33,335 nt of DNA from Verrucomicrobiales bacterium (GTDB taxonomy: Bacteria; Verrucomicrobiota; Verrucomicrobiia; Limisphaerales; JAQGOV01). Position numbers and translations under genes: made by a program. The stretch covers positions 1 through 33,335 of the forward strand of contig JAQGOV010000442.1 of NCBI GenBank assembly GCA_028293425.1, written 5' to 3'. Positions 8,355-17,165 of this stretch are shown in pieces (position 1 is the first letter of the stretch; each line of letters starts with the position of its first letter). A model generated the notes under the pieces. That model ran no database searches, had not been told where the DNA came from, and saw only the letters and a program-made list of their open reading frames with translations.

Positions 8355-8680
8355 TAAGCGGCAAGTTTGTCGGAAAACCGTGATCTGAACAAGGCTCAGT
8401 TCACTCGGAAGTGAATCAAAAGTGTGTAATGCAGCTCCTGAAGCATCAATAAAACTACAAAAGCAGCATTTTTGCGACAAAGGTGTAGGATTCACCAACC
8501 GCTCATCCTCTTGAGGTCACCGTTTATCACTTTCCGCATCCGTTCGTCATAAACACCGTTTTTGCCTACTTTTAGTTCCCTATTCTTCCTCGCGGAGGAA
8601 CCGAAAACAGGTGGTTCACCGGATGTTTCGCGTTAATCCGCGAAAGCTGGTGAACCGCCTGAATCGTTCCCCGTAAAACA
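8355..8680. promoter_or_regulatory. Divergent intergenic region between lytS-like and shc genes
   Basis: This 326-bp gap between divergent genes must hold both promoters. Visible structures are ttcact-cgga-agtgaa (8401-8416, 46 nt upstream of the kinase start, a possible operator), ttcctc-gcg-gaggaa (8586-8600), and the large compound hairpin 8609-8660 just before shc. No convincing -35/-10 pair could be assigned by eye. Confidence 0.5.
8609..8660 (+). promoter_or_regulatory. Compound leader hairpin upstream of squalene-hopene cyclase
   Basis: The outer arms aggtggttcaccgg (8609-8622) and ctggtgaaccgcct (8647-8660) pair with 12 Watson-Crick pairs plus 2 G-T pairs. Inside them tttcgcg (8626-8632) and cgcgaaa (8639-8645) pair perfectly around the loop ttaatc. 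The element ends 20 nt before the shc ATG. The non-Watson-Crick positions in the outer arm can still pair as G-U in RNA, which favours an RNA structure over a DNA operator, although a dyad operator cannot be excluded. Confidence 0.6.
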
Positions 8681-10723
8681 ATGACTGACGAAACATTGGT
8701 ACGCTTGGGCTCCGTGGCAGGACACCATCATGGACGCAGGACTGCTCCGCATGGGTCCAGCCTCGAAGAAGCCATCGCCCGCTCACAAAACTATCTGCTT
8801 TCCGAGCAGAAGCCGGAGGGTTACTGGGTCGGGGAATTAATGGTCGATGTCACTTTGGTGGCAGATATGGTGGCGTTCTACCATTGGTGGAAAAAGGTGG
8901 ATAAAGAGTGGGAGCGCAAAGCGGTTAACCATATTTTCTCCAAACAATTGCCTGAAGGCGGTTGGAATATTTATCCGCATGGGCCTGCGGAAGTGAATGC
9001 GACAGTCAAGGCTTACCTGGCTTTGAAGCTGGCCGGAGTGCCTGCGGAAGACCCCCGAATGCTGAAAGCGCGGGCTGTGGCCTATTCATTGGGCGGCGTG
9101 CCGCGCATGAATACCTTCTCCAAACTTTACCTTGCCCTGCTTGGCTTGGCGGGCTGGGAGCATGTGCCGACCATCCCCTGTGAGATTCTGCTGATTGGAA
9201 AGTGGTTTCACGTAAATTTCTGGGAGATGAGCAACTGGTCGAGGGCCATGCTGGTGCCCCTGGCCATCATCAACCATTTTCGTCCAACTCACCGCCTCCT
9301 GGGAGTGGATCTCGATGAACTTTATCCGAATGGCAAATGGGAACTGGACGAATCAATCCGTCCGCGGTATTTCGATTTCAGCCTTCGCAACGGTTTTCTG
9401 TGGCTGGACAAGCTGAACAAGGTGGCTGAATGGGCAGCTCGGAAGGGTTTGCATCCTGTCCGCAAAACGGCGCTGGCCCGGGCCGAAAAATGGATGCTGG
9501 AGCGCTTCGAAGGCAGCGATGGGCTGGCGGCCATTTTCCCGGCTATCCTCAACTCCCTGATCGCGCTGAAAGCGCTGGGTTATGCGGATGATCATCCCCA
9601 AGTGATTCGCGCCCACCATGAATTGCTCAAACTGATGCACGTTGATAAAGACTCCGTGCGCATCGAGCCTTGCCTGTCTCCCGTGTGGGACACCGCCATA
9701 GTACAAATCTGCCTCCGAGAATCGGGCGTGCCTGCCGGACACCCAAAGATTGAAAAAGCAGGCGAATGGCTGATGGACAAAGAAATCCGTTTTGCCGGCG
9801 ACTGGGTGCATAAAAATTCCGCCAAGGTGGAGCCTTCCGGCTGGGTCTTTGAATTTAACAATAAGTGGAACCCGGATGTGGACGACACGGCGATGGTGCT
9901 GCTTGCTTTGCGGTTGGTTCCGACCAGGGACGAAAAGCGACGTGACGAATGCTTTGCCCGCGGCCTCAAATGGATGCTAACTTTTCAATGCAAAGACGGA
10001 GGCTGGGCAGCCTTCGACAAGAATTGCACGAAGAGCATCCTGGAGAAAGTTCCCTTCGCCGACCATAACGCCATGCTTGATCCTGAATGCGCGGACATTA
10101 CCGCGCGCATCCTGGAGCTGGTGGGCTACGAGGGATACTCGCTGGACAACAAACAAGTGAGGACGGCGATTCGCTACCTGCAAAAGAACCAGGAGGCCGA
10201 TGGTTCGTGGTACGGCCGTTGGGGCGTAAACTACATCTATGGCACATGGCAGGTGCTGCGTGGCATGAAGGCGCTGCAGCTCGATATGAATCAGCTTTGG
10301 CTGCTTCGCGGCCGTGATTTCCTGCGCCGCATTCAACATCCGGATGGCGGCTGGGGCGAGCGCTGCAATACCTATGATGATCCCGTCTTTAAGGGTATGG
10401 GCTCGAGCACAGCTTCGCAGACCGCCTGGGCTGTGATGGGCTTGTGCGCGTTCAGCGATCCACATGACCCATGGCTGAAAGCCGGAGTGGAATGGCTGAT
10501 CGAGCGCCAAAATGCGGATGGCTCGTGGAGTGAAGACGAAATTACTGGCACTGGCTTTCCACAGGTCTTTTACCTGAAATACGATATGTACCGGAATGCA
10601 TGGCCGCTCCTCGCGCTGGCCACTTACCGAAAGCTGCTGAAAAACTCGAAGGATTGGCAAGCCGTTTTGCCCGCCGCACTCGATGGACTTCCGCAGGCGG
10701 AGATTAGCACGTTTGGGAAGTGA
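8681..10723 (+). CDS. shc: Squalene-hopene cyclase
   Basis: A 680-residue prenyltransferase-fold cyclase that converts squalene to hopene and hopanol, precursors of membrane hopanoids, at the inner membrane. The catalytic motif DVDD is at 399-402, with Asp401 the likely proton donor by homology to Asp376 of the Alicyclobacillus enzyme. QW-type repeats are visible, such as PEGYWVGEL (45-53), PEGGWNIYP (91-99), KDGGWAAFD, ADGSWYGRWGVNYIYGTW, PDGGWGE and ADGSWSE. Length is typical. No other hopanoid genes (hpn, squalene synthase) are next to it in this window, so the pathway is split. The next gene starts 153 bp downstream on the same strand. Confidence 0.96.
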   Translation: MTDETLVRLGSVAGHHHGRRTAPHGSSLEEAIARSQNYLLSEQKPEGYWVGELMVDVTLVADMVAFYHWWKKVDKEWERKAVNHIFSKQLPEGGWNIYPHGPAEVNATVKAYLALKLAGVPAEDPRMLKARAVAYSLGGVPRMNTFSKLYLALLGLAGWEHVPTIPCEILLIGKWFHVNFWEMSNWSRAMLVPLAIINHFRPTHRLLGVDLDELYPNGKWELDESIRPRYFDFSLRNGFLWLDKLNKVAEWAARKGLHPVRKTALARAEKWMLERFEGSDGLAAIFPAILNSLIALKALGYADDHPQVIRAHHELLKLMHVDKDSVRIEPCLSPVWDTAIVQICLRESGVPAGHPKIEKAGEWLMDKEIRFAGDWVHKNSAKVEPSGWVFEFNNKWNPDVDDTAMVLLALRLVPTRDEKRRDECFARGLKWMLTFQCKDGGWAAFDKNCTKSILEKVPFADHNAMLDPECADITARILELVGYEGYSLDNKQVRTAIRYLQKNQEADGSWYGRWGVNYIYGTWQVLRGMKALQLDMNQLWLLRGRDFLRRIQHPDGGWGERCNTYDDPVFKGMGSSTASQTAWAVMGLCAFSDPHDPWLKAGVEWLIERQNADGSWSEDEITGTGFPQVFYLKYDMYRNAWPLLALATYRKLLKNSKDWQAVLPAALDGLPQAEISTFGK

Positions 10724-10843
10724 ACGCGGAAGTTTCCCGCACTTCCTAGCCGCGGCCCAGTGTTCACTGGAGCTAACGGCGCGTTTGAAGGCTCCGGGCC
10801 TTGATTCGCTCATTGAACATGACCTAAGCGCTGGGTATTCTGC

Positions 10844-10874
10844 GTGTTCCTGTCTCTTTAAAGAGGCGGAACAC
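10844..10874 (+). promoter_or_regulatory. Leader hairpin covering the ribosome binding site of the LtaS-like gene
   Basis: The arms gtgttcc (10844-10850) and ggaacac (10868-10874) are perfect complements, and between them lies ctctttaaagag (10854-10865). The 3' half contains AGAGGCGG, the only Shine-Dalgarno-like sequence before the ATG at 10877. If folded, the structure would hide the ribosome binding site. Confidence 0.6.
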
Positions 10875-10876
10875 GA

Positions 10877-12859
10877 ATGAGCAACACGCATTTAAGTCCT
10901 GTTCACGGATGGCGGCGATCCCGATATGGGCTAGCCGGACTTTTCCTTTTATCCTTCCTGATTTTTAACTTCGCGTTGCGGCTTGTTCTGTTTTTCGCCT
11001 TCAGAACAGACGTTTCCGTAACATGGCCGGCTGCGGTTCAAACCTTTACCATAGGCTTGTATCGAGACTTCTTTGTGGCGCTGGTGATGGCCATTCCCCT
11101 GCTTTTTTGGCTATTCGTGGTTCGGAACCGGTGGTTTGGAAAGAAGTGGCACCGCGTTTTATTGGGGGCCGGGCTTTTCCTTTTCTGGACTATTCAGAGC
11201 TTTAGTTTTATCGCCGAGTTCTTCTTTTTCGAGGAGTTCCGCTCACGTTTCAACACGGTTTCGGTGGATTACATCATGTATCCCCATGAAGTATTCATCA
11301 ATATCTGGGACTCGTATCCCGTGGTGACGGTGGTGGGGGCTTGCTGTTTTCTCGGCGCAGCCTGGGTATTTACGGCATTCAAGCTGACTCGGGGAATGTG
11401 GGGAATCAGCGTACCTCCCCGGGCTCGCGGGCTTATTTTAGGCGGAGCGGTGGCCTTAGTTGCCATTTTATCGACCACAATCGGCATGAAAGGAACACGC
11501 TTCAGCCAGGACCGCATGTTGAACGAATTCGCGAACAACGGCGCTTTGGCTTTCGCCGCAGCGGCTTGGACCCATCACCTGGACTACGCGGTCTTTTACC
11601 GAACTATTCCAATGGACCAGGCGTATGCAAGGGCGCGCCAGTTGCTCAATGACACGAATGTAACTTTCACCGGCGGGGAACAGGAATTGAAGCGAAAAAT
11701 CGCAGGGGATCCCGCAAGGCCAAAATTAAATGTGGTGCTGTGCCTGGAAGAAAGCCTCGGTTCGGAGTTCTGGGGATCGCTCGGACGCAAGGGAGCTACA
11801 TGCACTCCCGAGATGGATAAGCTGGCTTTGGAAGAAGGCATGTTTTTTACCAACATCTATGCCTCCGGAAACCGTACGGTGCGCGGCCTGGAAGGAGTGC
11901 TCGCTTCCTTCCCTCCGCTGCCCGGGGATTCGATTGTAAAGCGTGATTTATCGGACAACGTGGAAACGATTGCCCGCGTTTTGAAACGCGATGGTTATAA
12001 CACCGCCTTTCTTTACGGTGGGCGTGGCGTTTTTGACGGCATGCGCTCTTTTGCGGTGAGAAATGGCTTCGATCGATTTATCGAGCAAAAGCATTTTGTT
12101 AAACCGACATTTACAACCATTTGGGGTGTGTGCGATGAGGACCTTTTCAACCGAGCCGTCGTCGAGTTGCGGGAGCTGAACAAACAAGATAAACCGTTTT
12201 TCACCACCATTCTTTCAGTCTCCAATCATAAGCCCTTTACGTATCCGCCTGGACGCATCCCCGAAAACCCCAACCAACGGAAGCGTGAGAATGCCGTGAA
12301 ATATTCTGATTTTGCCCTGGGAGAATTTTTCCGGGCTGCCAAAAAGGAAGCCTTTTGGACGAATACCATTTTTGTGGTCATAGCGGACCACGGCGCCCGC
12401 GTGTATGGCTCGCTCAGTATTCCGATCGGCTCGTATGAAATCCCCTGGGTGGTGCTTGGACCGGCGGTGGTGAAGGAACCAGTCAAAATTGGCGCATTAG
12501 GAGGCTCTCTCGACGTGGGGCCGACAATCCTCGGGCTTATTGGACGGCCTTATGAGAGCATGTTCTTCGGGCATGACCTATTGAACAGCAGCCCGGAAAA
12601 GCGCCGCATTTACCTTAATCATAACCGGGACATCGGGTTGATGGCAGGGGACAAAATGGTGATCCTCGGGCTACGAAAAGGGGTGGAGCACTTTCTGGGT
12701 GATCCGAAAACGGAACTCAAAGTCGTTAGCAAGCCAAACGAAGGAGATTTGAAATTTGAACAGGATGCTGAAGCTTTGTACCAGGTGGCTGATGATTTAT
12801 ATATTCACAAACGTTACAAGCTGGATGAGCCAGCAAAACCAGAGCCGTTAAAACAGTAG
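10877..12859 (+). CDS. LtaS/MdoB-type membrane sulfatase-fold transferase
   Basis: A 660-residue protein with five N-terminal membrane helices (about 20-42, 62-83, 95-117, 148-167 and 186-203) and a large extracytoplasmic sulfatase/alkaline-phosphatase-fold domain. Metal and catalytic residues can be placed by pattern. Glu291 is in VLCLEES, and the nucleophile is probably Thr334 in ASGNRTVRG. His451 is in VSNHKPF, and Asp504-His505 are in VIADHGARVYGS. Relatives include lipoteichoic acid synthase, OpgB/MdoB glycerophosphotransferase and EptA-like phosphoethanolamine transferases. In a Gram-negative cell it most likely moves a phospho-alcohol group onto an envelope glycan or lipid, but the substrate is not determined by sequence. 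Confidence 0.88.
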   Translation: MSNTHLSPVHGWRRSRYGLAGLFLLSFLIFNFALRLVLFFAFRTDVSVTWPAAVQTFTIGLYRDFFVALVMAIPLLFWLFVVRNRWFGKKWHRVLLGAGLFLFWTIQSFSFIAEFFFFEEFRSRFNTVSVDYIMYPHEVFINIWDSYPVVTVVGACCFLGAAWVFTAFKLTRGMWGISVPPRARGLILGGAVALVAILSTTIGMKGTRFSQDRMLNEFANNGALAFAAAAWTHHLDYAVFYRTIPMDQAYARARQLLNDTNVTFTGGEQELKRKIAGDPARPKLNVVLCLEESLGSEFWGSLGRKGATCTPEMDKLALEEGMFFTNIYASGNRTVRGLEGVLASFPPLPGDSIVKRDLSDNVETIARVLKRDGYNTAFLYGGRGVFDGMRSFAVRNGFDRFIEQKHFVKPTFTTIWGVCDEDLFNRAVVELRELNKQDKPFFTTILSVSNHKPFTYPPGRIPENPNQRKRENAVKYSDFALGEFFRAAKKEAFWTNTIFVVIADHGARVYGSLSIPIGSYEIPWVVLGPAVVKEPVKIGALGGSLDVGPTILGLIGRPYESMFFGHDLLNSSPEKRRIYLNHNRDIGLMAGDKMVILGLRKGVEHFLGDPKTELKVVSKPNEGDLKFEQDAEALYQVADDLYIHKRYKLDEPAKPEPLKQ

Positions 12860-12865
12860 TGCTTC

Positions 12866-13099
12866 TCAGCCCGAATCCGGCCTGGATTGTGAAAAGGCTG
12901 GCACAGGCAGGTTCAGGTCGTAACGATCACCCCCGTCGAATTTTAAGACCAGACGAACATCCGCCAACCCGTTGGAGGTGCAGAAATCCAGAGCTTCAAG
13001 CGTCGAGTGAAAAAGAATCGATTCCGAAGGTTCGGCGGTCCAACGGAGATCGCTGAGTAAATACCGACCCGTAGCAAGCGATTGGATTAATATGTCCAT
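12866..13099 (-). CDS. Small protein of unknown function (77 aa)
   Basis: A short gene facing the LtaS-like gene with only 6 bp between stop codons. The predicted protein (MDILIQSLATGRYL...) has regular alternation of strands and helices, and the segment ALDFCTSNGLADVRLVLKFD reads like a compact folded protein. I believe I have seen similar short proteins in verrucomicrobial genomes but cannot name a family. The ATG at 13099 is chosen because AGGAAGG lies just before it; an ATG five codons upstream is the alternative. No membrane segment or signal peptide is present. Confidence 0.6.
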   Translation of the reverse strand: MDILIQSLATGRYLLSDLRWTAEPSESILFHSTLEALDFCTSNGLADVRLVLKFDGGDRYDLNLPVPAFSQSRPDSG

Positions 13100-13303
13100 A
13101 ACCTTCCTCTTCATTGCCACCCCATAATGAATATAAGTCTGAAACAAAGCCGGGAGGAAGGCAACTAGCACAAAAGGGTTACGGTGTATGCCCCACGCCT
13201 GTGGCATGACCTAATGTGAGCATTTCTCACCTTCCCGGCACAATTCTGAGCCTCGGCTTTTTCATTGCTCCACGGCGGCACCTCTTTAAGCTTGCGGCGC
13301 AAC

Positions 13304-13846
13304 ATGGCGAAACGAGCAGTATTTCTGGATCGTGATGGAACTTTGATCGAGGAGAAGAACTATCTTCATCAACCGGAGCAGGTGGTGATTTATCCAGGCT
13401 CGGGCAAAGCCCTGAAGGAGCTTGCCGATGCGGGTTACCTTTTGATCATGGTGACAAACCAATCCGGGGTAGGCCGCGGTTTTTTTACACTCGACGATGT
13501 GGAGAAGGTTCATGTGCATATTGGCCAGGAACTGGCCCGTGATGGCGCGCACATTGTTAAGACCTATATTGCCGCCGAGCACCCCGATAAACCAAGCCGC
13601 GGCCGCAAACCGTCCCCGCAATTCCTTTTCGATGCCCGGGACGAGTTTGGACTCGATTTAAGCCAATGTTACATGATCGGCGACAAGTTAATCGACCTGG
13701 AATGCGGCTGGAACGCTGGCGTGAGAAAAAGCCTGCTGGTGCGCACCGGTTACGGCGCTAAAGTGGAGCGGGAACCCGGGGTCGAAAAAGCGGTGGTGAT
13801 GGACGACCTGTCTGCCGCCGCCGCCTGGATTTTAGCGCAGAATTAG
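13304..13846 (+). CDS. HAD-family histidinol-phosphatase/GmhB-like phosphatase
   Basis: A 180-residue HAD phosphatase. Asp9 and Asp11 in FLDRDGTLI form motif I, VTNQSGVGRG is motif II plus the substrate loop, and MIGDKLIDLECGWNAG is motif IV. The best match is the GmhB/HisB-N subgroup, where GmhB removes the 7-phosphate of D,D-heptose bisphosphate in LPS core synthesis. Its place directly before kdsB supports an LPS role. Odd feature: the zinc loop of GmhB (C-x-H...C-x-C) is replaced by AAEHPDKPSRGRKP, so the cysteines are lost while the H-P and R-K-P framework remains. The ATG at 13304 is used because the residues before it are not conserved-looking. Seven bases separate it from kdsB. Confidence 0.82.
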   Translation: MAKRAVFLDRDGTLIEEKNYLHQPEQVVIYPGSGKALKELADAGYLLIMVTNQSGVGRGFFTLDDVEKVHVHIGQELARDGAHIVKTYIAAEHPDKPSRGRKPSPQFLFDARDEFGLDLSQCYMIGDKLIDLECGWNAGVRKSLLVRTGYGAKVEREPGVEKAVVMDDLSAAAAWILAQN

Positions 13847-13853
13847 CAATCAC

Positions 13854-14591
13854 ATGAATATCATCGGAGTCATTCCCGCTCGTTTCGCTTCCACCCGGTT
13901 TCCGGGCAAGCCATTGCACCTCATTGCCGGAAAGCCGCTCATCCAGCATGTTGTCGAGCGCTGCCAAAAGGCAAAGTTGCTGAGCGACATCATTGTGGCG
14001 ACCGATGATACCCGTATTTTTGAAGTAGCCCAGGATTTCTGCCGAGTCGAAATGACCGCCCCGGATCACGCCAGCGGCACGGACAGGATTGCCGAGGTGG
14101 TGCAACGCACCCGCTGCGACGCGGCCGTCAACATTCAGGGCGACGAACCATTGATTGATCCCGCAGTTGTGGACAAGGTGGCGGAGGCTCTGGCCAATTC
14201 GCCAATGTCCACAGCGGCCACCCGCATCAAGAACCCCGCGGAATACGGAAATCCGAACGTTGTAAAAGTCGTTGTCAATGCCATGGGACGGGCGCTATAT
14301 TTCTCCCGGCGTACGATTCCTTATCTCCGCGATGCCGCCAATGGTTCTGTCGCAGAGCAGTTGGCAGCTTTTCCATTTTTAAAGCACCTTGGGATTTATG
14401 GTTACCGGCAGGAAACATTGCTCCGGCTGGTGCAATTTCCTGTTTCCCCGCTGGAAGATGCGGAAAAGCTCGAACAATTGCGTGCGTTGGACCACGGAAT
14501 CGATATCGCGGTGGTCCAGGTTGACTACGAGAGCGTAGGCGTCGACGTCCTGGAAGATGTAAATCGGGTAGAAGAATTGTTGCGTAAATGA
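13854..14591 (+). CDS. kdsB: 3-deoxy-manno-octulosonate cytidylyltransferase
   Basis: A 245-residue nucleotidyltransferase that joins Kdo to CMP from CTP, activating it for lipid A-core assembly in the cytoplasm. The N-terminal signature [19 protein letters not shown] and the NIQGDEPLI motif (about 92-100) are diagnostic of KdsB. The length is normal. Its TGA overlaps the ATG of pyrG by 4 bp, so the enzyme that uses CTP is translationally coupled to the enzyme that makes it. The preceding gmhB-like gene adds another LPS sugar step. Confidence 0.96.
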   Translation: MNIIGVIPARFASTRFPGKPLHLIAGKPLIQHVVERCQKAKLLSDIIVATDDTRIFEVAQDFCRVEMTAPDHASGTDRIAEVVQRTRCDAAVNIQGDEPLIDPAVVDKVAEALANSPMSTAATRIKNPAEYGNPNVVKVVVNAMGRALYFSRRTIPYLRDAANGSVAEQLAAFPFLKHLGIYGYRQETLLRLVQFPVSPLEDAEKLEQLRALDHGIDIAVVQVDYESVGVDVLEDVNRVEELLRK

Positions 14592-16201
14592 AATATATTT
14601 TTGTTACTGGCGGTGTGGTGAGTTCGCTCGGCAAAGGCTTAACGGCTGCCGCGCTCGGCACATTGCTCGAAAATCGCGGACTGAAAGTCGCGTTTCAAAA
14701 GTTCGACCCATACTTGAACGTCGACCCGGGCACCATGAGCCCTTTTCAACACGGAGAGGTGTATGTGCTCGACGATGGCGCCGAGACCGACCTCGATTTA
14801 GGCCATTACGAACGCTTTACCAACACAAACCTCACCCGTTACAACAACCTGACGAGCGGGCAGGTTTACCAAAAAGTTCTCGATAAGGAACGCCGTGGCG
14901 ATTATCTGGGGAAAACCGTGCAGGTCATTCCGCACGTTACAGACGAGATCCAGAATCGCATCCACCAAATCGCCGAACAATCCAAGGCGGATGTGCTGAT
15001 TACGGAAATCGGGGGCACAACCGGCGATATTGAGGGATTGCCTTTCCTGGAAGCAATCCGCGAGTTTGCCCTGGATGCAGGAGTGGGCAACGTGGTGTTT
15101 CTTCACATGACTTATGTGCCGTTCATCAAGGCTGCTGGAGAGCTTAAGACCAAGCCGACCCAGCAATCCGTGGCCAAGCTCCGCGAAATTGGTATCACTC
15201 CCCAAATTCTCGTTTGCCGCTGCGAGCGGCCGTTGAACAAGGAATTGCGCCAAAAAATTTCTTTGTTCTGCAATGTTGCCTACGAGGCAGTCATAGAAGA
15301 AATAGACGTGGAGCATTCCATTTATGAAGTGCCCCTGATGCTTCAACGGGAACGGCTCGATGAACTTGTCTGCAAATTCCTTCACATGGAGGCCAAAGTG
15401 CCAGACATGTCCCATTGGCAGGACATCATTCGCAAGCTCATCGCACCGCAGCACCGCGTCCGGATTGGAGTAGTGGGCAAATACATCGAGCTGAACGACG
15501 CCTACAAATCCGTTTACGAAGCAATTATTCATGGTGGAATTGCCAACGATTGCGGTGTGGAGATTGAAAAAATTGAGTCGGAAGAGATTGAAAAGTTTGG
15601 TCCGGACAAGGTGCTGAAGGGACTGGGAGGCATCCTGGTGCCGGGCGGCTTCGGGGAGCGAGGCGTGGAAGGTAAAATCATTGCGGCCCAATATGCCCGC
15701 GAGAAGAACCTCCCCTACCTGGGCTTGTGCTTGGGGATGCAGATAGCAACGATCGAATTTGCCCGAAACGTGCTGGGACTCAAAGGCGCGCACTCAACCG
15801 AGTTCGATCCCAACACGCCGCATCCGGTGATCGCCTTGTTGGACGACCAGAAGCAAGTCTCTCAAAAGGGCGGCACCATGCGCCTCGGCTCTCAGCCGTG
15901 TCAACTGGCGATGGGCTCTCGTGCTGCCCATTTGTACGGGGCCTTCCTGATCAACGAACGCCATCGCCATCGTTACGAGTTTAATAACGCCTACCGTGAA
16001 AAGTTCGAGCAGGCAGGCTTTGTGTTCAGCGGAACCTCTCCTGATGGAAAACTTGTCGAAATGATCGAGCTTAAGGAACATCCGTTCTACATTGCCAGTC
16101 AGTTTCACCCCGAGTTCAAGAGCAAGCCGAATAAACCGCATCCCCTGTTTAAAGGGTTCATCGCCGCCTGCCATACTCATATTCATCACAAACCTTTGTG
16201 A
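14588..16201 (+). CDS. pyrG: CTP synthase
   Basis: A 537-residue glutamine-hydrolysing CTP synthase (UTP + ATP + Gln to CTP). The synthetase half begins with the P-loop region [18 protein letters not shown], followed by [19 protein letters not shown] and [11 protein letters not shown]. The class-I glutamine amidotransferase half has the oxyanion-loop sequence VPGGFGERG, nucleophile Cys381 in LGLCLGMQ, and His507 with Glu509 in FHPEF. All catalytic residues are present. The start is fixed by the 4-bp ATGA overlap with kdsB. Confidence 0.98.
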   Translation: MKYIFVTGGVVSSLGKGLTAAALGTLLENRGLKVAFQKFDPYLNVDPGTMSPFQHGEVYVLDDGAETDLDLGHYERFTNTNLTRYNNLTSGQVYQKVLDKERRGDYLGKTVQVIPHVTDEIQNRIHQIAEQSKADVLITEIGGTTGDIEGLPFLEAIREFALDAGVGNVVFLHMTYVPFIKAAGELKTKPTQQSVAKLREIGITPQILVCRCERPLNKELRQKISLFCNVAYEAVIEEIDVEHSIYEVPLMLQRERLDELVCKFLHMEAKVPDMSHWQDIIRKLIAPQHRVRIGVVGKYIELNDAYKSVYEAIIHGGIANDCGVEIEKIESEEIEKFGPDKVLKGLGGILVPGGFGERGVEGKIIAAQYAREKNLPYLGLCLGMQIATIEFARNVLGLKGAHSTEFDPNTPHPVIALLDDQKQVSQKGGTMRLGSQPCQLAMGSRAAHLYGAFLINERHRHRYEFNNAYREKFEQAGFVFSGTSPDGKLVEMIELKEHPFYIASQFHPEFKSKPNKPHPLFKGFIAACHTHIHHKPL

Positions 16202-16223
16202 GCCGGACGAGCTTCAGGCGGGG

Positions 16224-16240
16224 ATGCCAAGGGCATTTTA
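16224..16240 (+). terminator. Short hairpin plus T-run after pyrG
   Basis: The stem atgcc-aag-ggcat is followed by ttttaa, 23 nt past the pyrG stop. The stem is only 5 bp. It is in the right place to end the gmhB-kdsB-pyrG transcript. Confidence 0.4.
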
Positions 16241-16419
16241 ACTGGGCTGTGCGCTTTTGATCAACTAGGTGCTCTGTCCCTTGCCATTCCCGCATCACCA
16301 GATTTGACTTTGGACTGGCTAATTCCAGAGCCGTGCGTTTTGTTACCTTTGCGCGTCAGTCTTAACTTGCATCGCTGTTCCTTTATGCTGAGCCCATATC
16401 GCTAGAGCGCGTTGTACAT

Positions 16420-17084
16420 ACGAAATACTCCCCTCATTCGGCTCGAAAAGGCTTCACGCCGGGCTGCTCCTGCCTGCGCTGGCAAAAGCGAAGGCCCGTG
16501 CGCAGCGCATCAAAGGCGTCAGCAATTTGAAGCAAATCGGCCTCGCCTTCAGAATGTGGTCCAACGATCACGACCAAAGGTTTCCTTGGGCGGTGAGCCC
16601 GGCGGATGAGGGCTCGGCGGATTCAGCCAATCAAAAAACCTTTAACCACTTGCATCTTGTCACAAACGAGTTGAACACTCCCAAGATTTTGGAGTGTCCC
16701 GGTGACGTCGCCAAATCACTCGTGAGCGATTGGGCAACTGCCCTGGCTGACAACATACATATTTCCTACTTCGTGGGCTATGAAGCGGACGAAACCAAGC
16801 CGCAGACCATGTTGAGCGGAGACAGCAATATTGCCGGAGCAAACAATACTCAGACTTGCGGTACGCTCGGCGCTTTTTGGACCACGGCCGGCATCTCCGG
16901 TTCTGCAATGGGAGCCCAGATTGATCCTGCCTCAACTTGGACGAGCGCTGTGCATAACAATGGTGGAGACCTTGGTCTGGGGGATGGAAGTGTGCAGCAG
17001 GTGACAACCCGGGGTTTGCAAAAGCAAGCTCTGGATTCTGACCCTAACAATCAGAACAATCACGCTCGCTTGCCAAACGACTAA
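16420..17084 (+). pseudogene. Degenerate prepilin-like protein (H-X9-DG type), export signal lost
   Basis: The body encodes a verrucomicrobial prepilin-like (type II pseudopilin/DUF1559-like) protein: LLLPALAKAKARAQRIKGVSNLKQIG from 16464, then FRMWSNDHDQRFPW, and near the end HNNGGDLGLGDGS, an exact H-X9-DG motif. The normal start is gone. At 16444-16458 another frame reads RKGFT, the beginning of the KGFTLIE prepilin cleavage site, and joins two bases later to GLLLPALAK in a different frame. The intervening hydrophobic helix codons are missing. Upstream of RKGFT the codon where a Met would be expected is ACG (16420-16422, then AAA TAC). Three lesions (start, deletion, frame) make it a pseudogene. 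A shortened cytoplasmic protein from TTG 16527 or ATG 16554 cannot be excluded. Confidence 0.8.
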
Positions 17085-17096
17085 CCCTTTTCCCTT

Positions 17097-17114
17097 GCGG
17101 CTTTATCCAGCCGC
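17097..17114 (+). terminator. Hairpin after the prepilin pseudogene
   Basis: gcggct-ttatcc-agccgc forms a 6-bp stem 12 nt after the TAA. There is no T-run directly after it. It may be the old terminator or part of the folC leader. Confidence 0.3.
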
Positions 17115-17128
17115 CATGATCTGATAGC

Positions 17129-17165
17129 TTTTGCACGTCAGGCCCCTCAGGCCTCGCGTGCAAAA
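17129..17165 (+). promoter_or_regulatory. Hairpin abutting the folC start codon
   Basis: ttttgcacg (17129-17137) pairs perfectly with cgtgcaaaa (17157-17165). Within it aggcc (17140-17144) pairs with ggcct (17150-17154) around cctca. The 3' arm includes the A of the folC ATG. There is no Shine-Dalgarno before that ATG, so initiation must work without one and the structure could control it. Confidence 0.6.

Noticed and set aside
14798-15793. A long open frame (331 codons) on the - strand opposite pyrG
   Set aside because: It lies wholly antisense to a highly conserved enzyme gene and its translation resembles no protein; it reflects codon bias of the real gene.
16224-16410. Possible promoter or RNA gene between pyrG and the prepilin remnant
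   Set aside because: Apart from one short hairpin I see no -35/-10 pair, conserved RNA fold or repeat.
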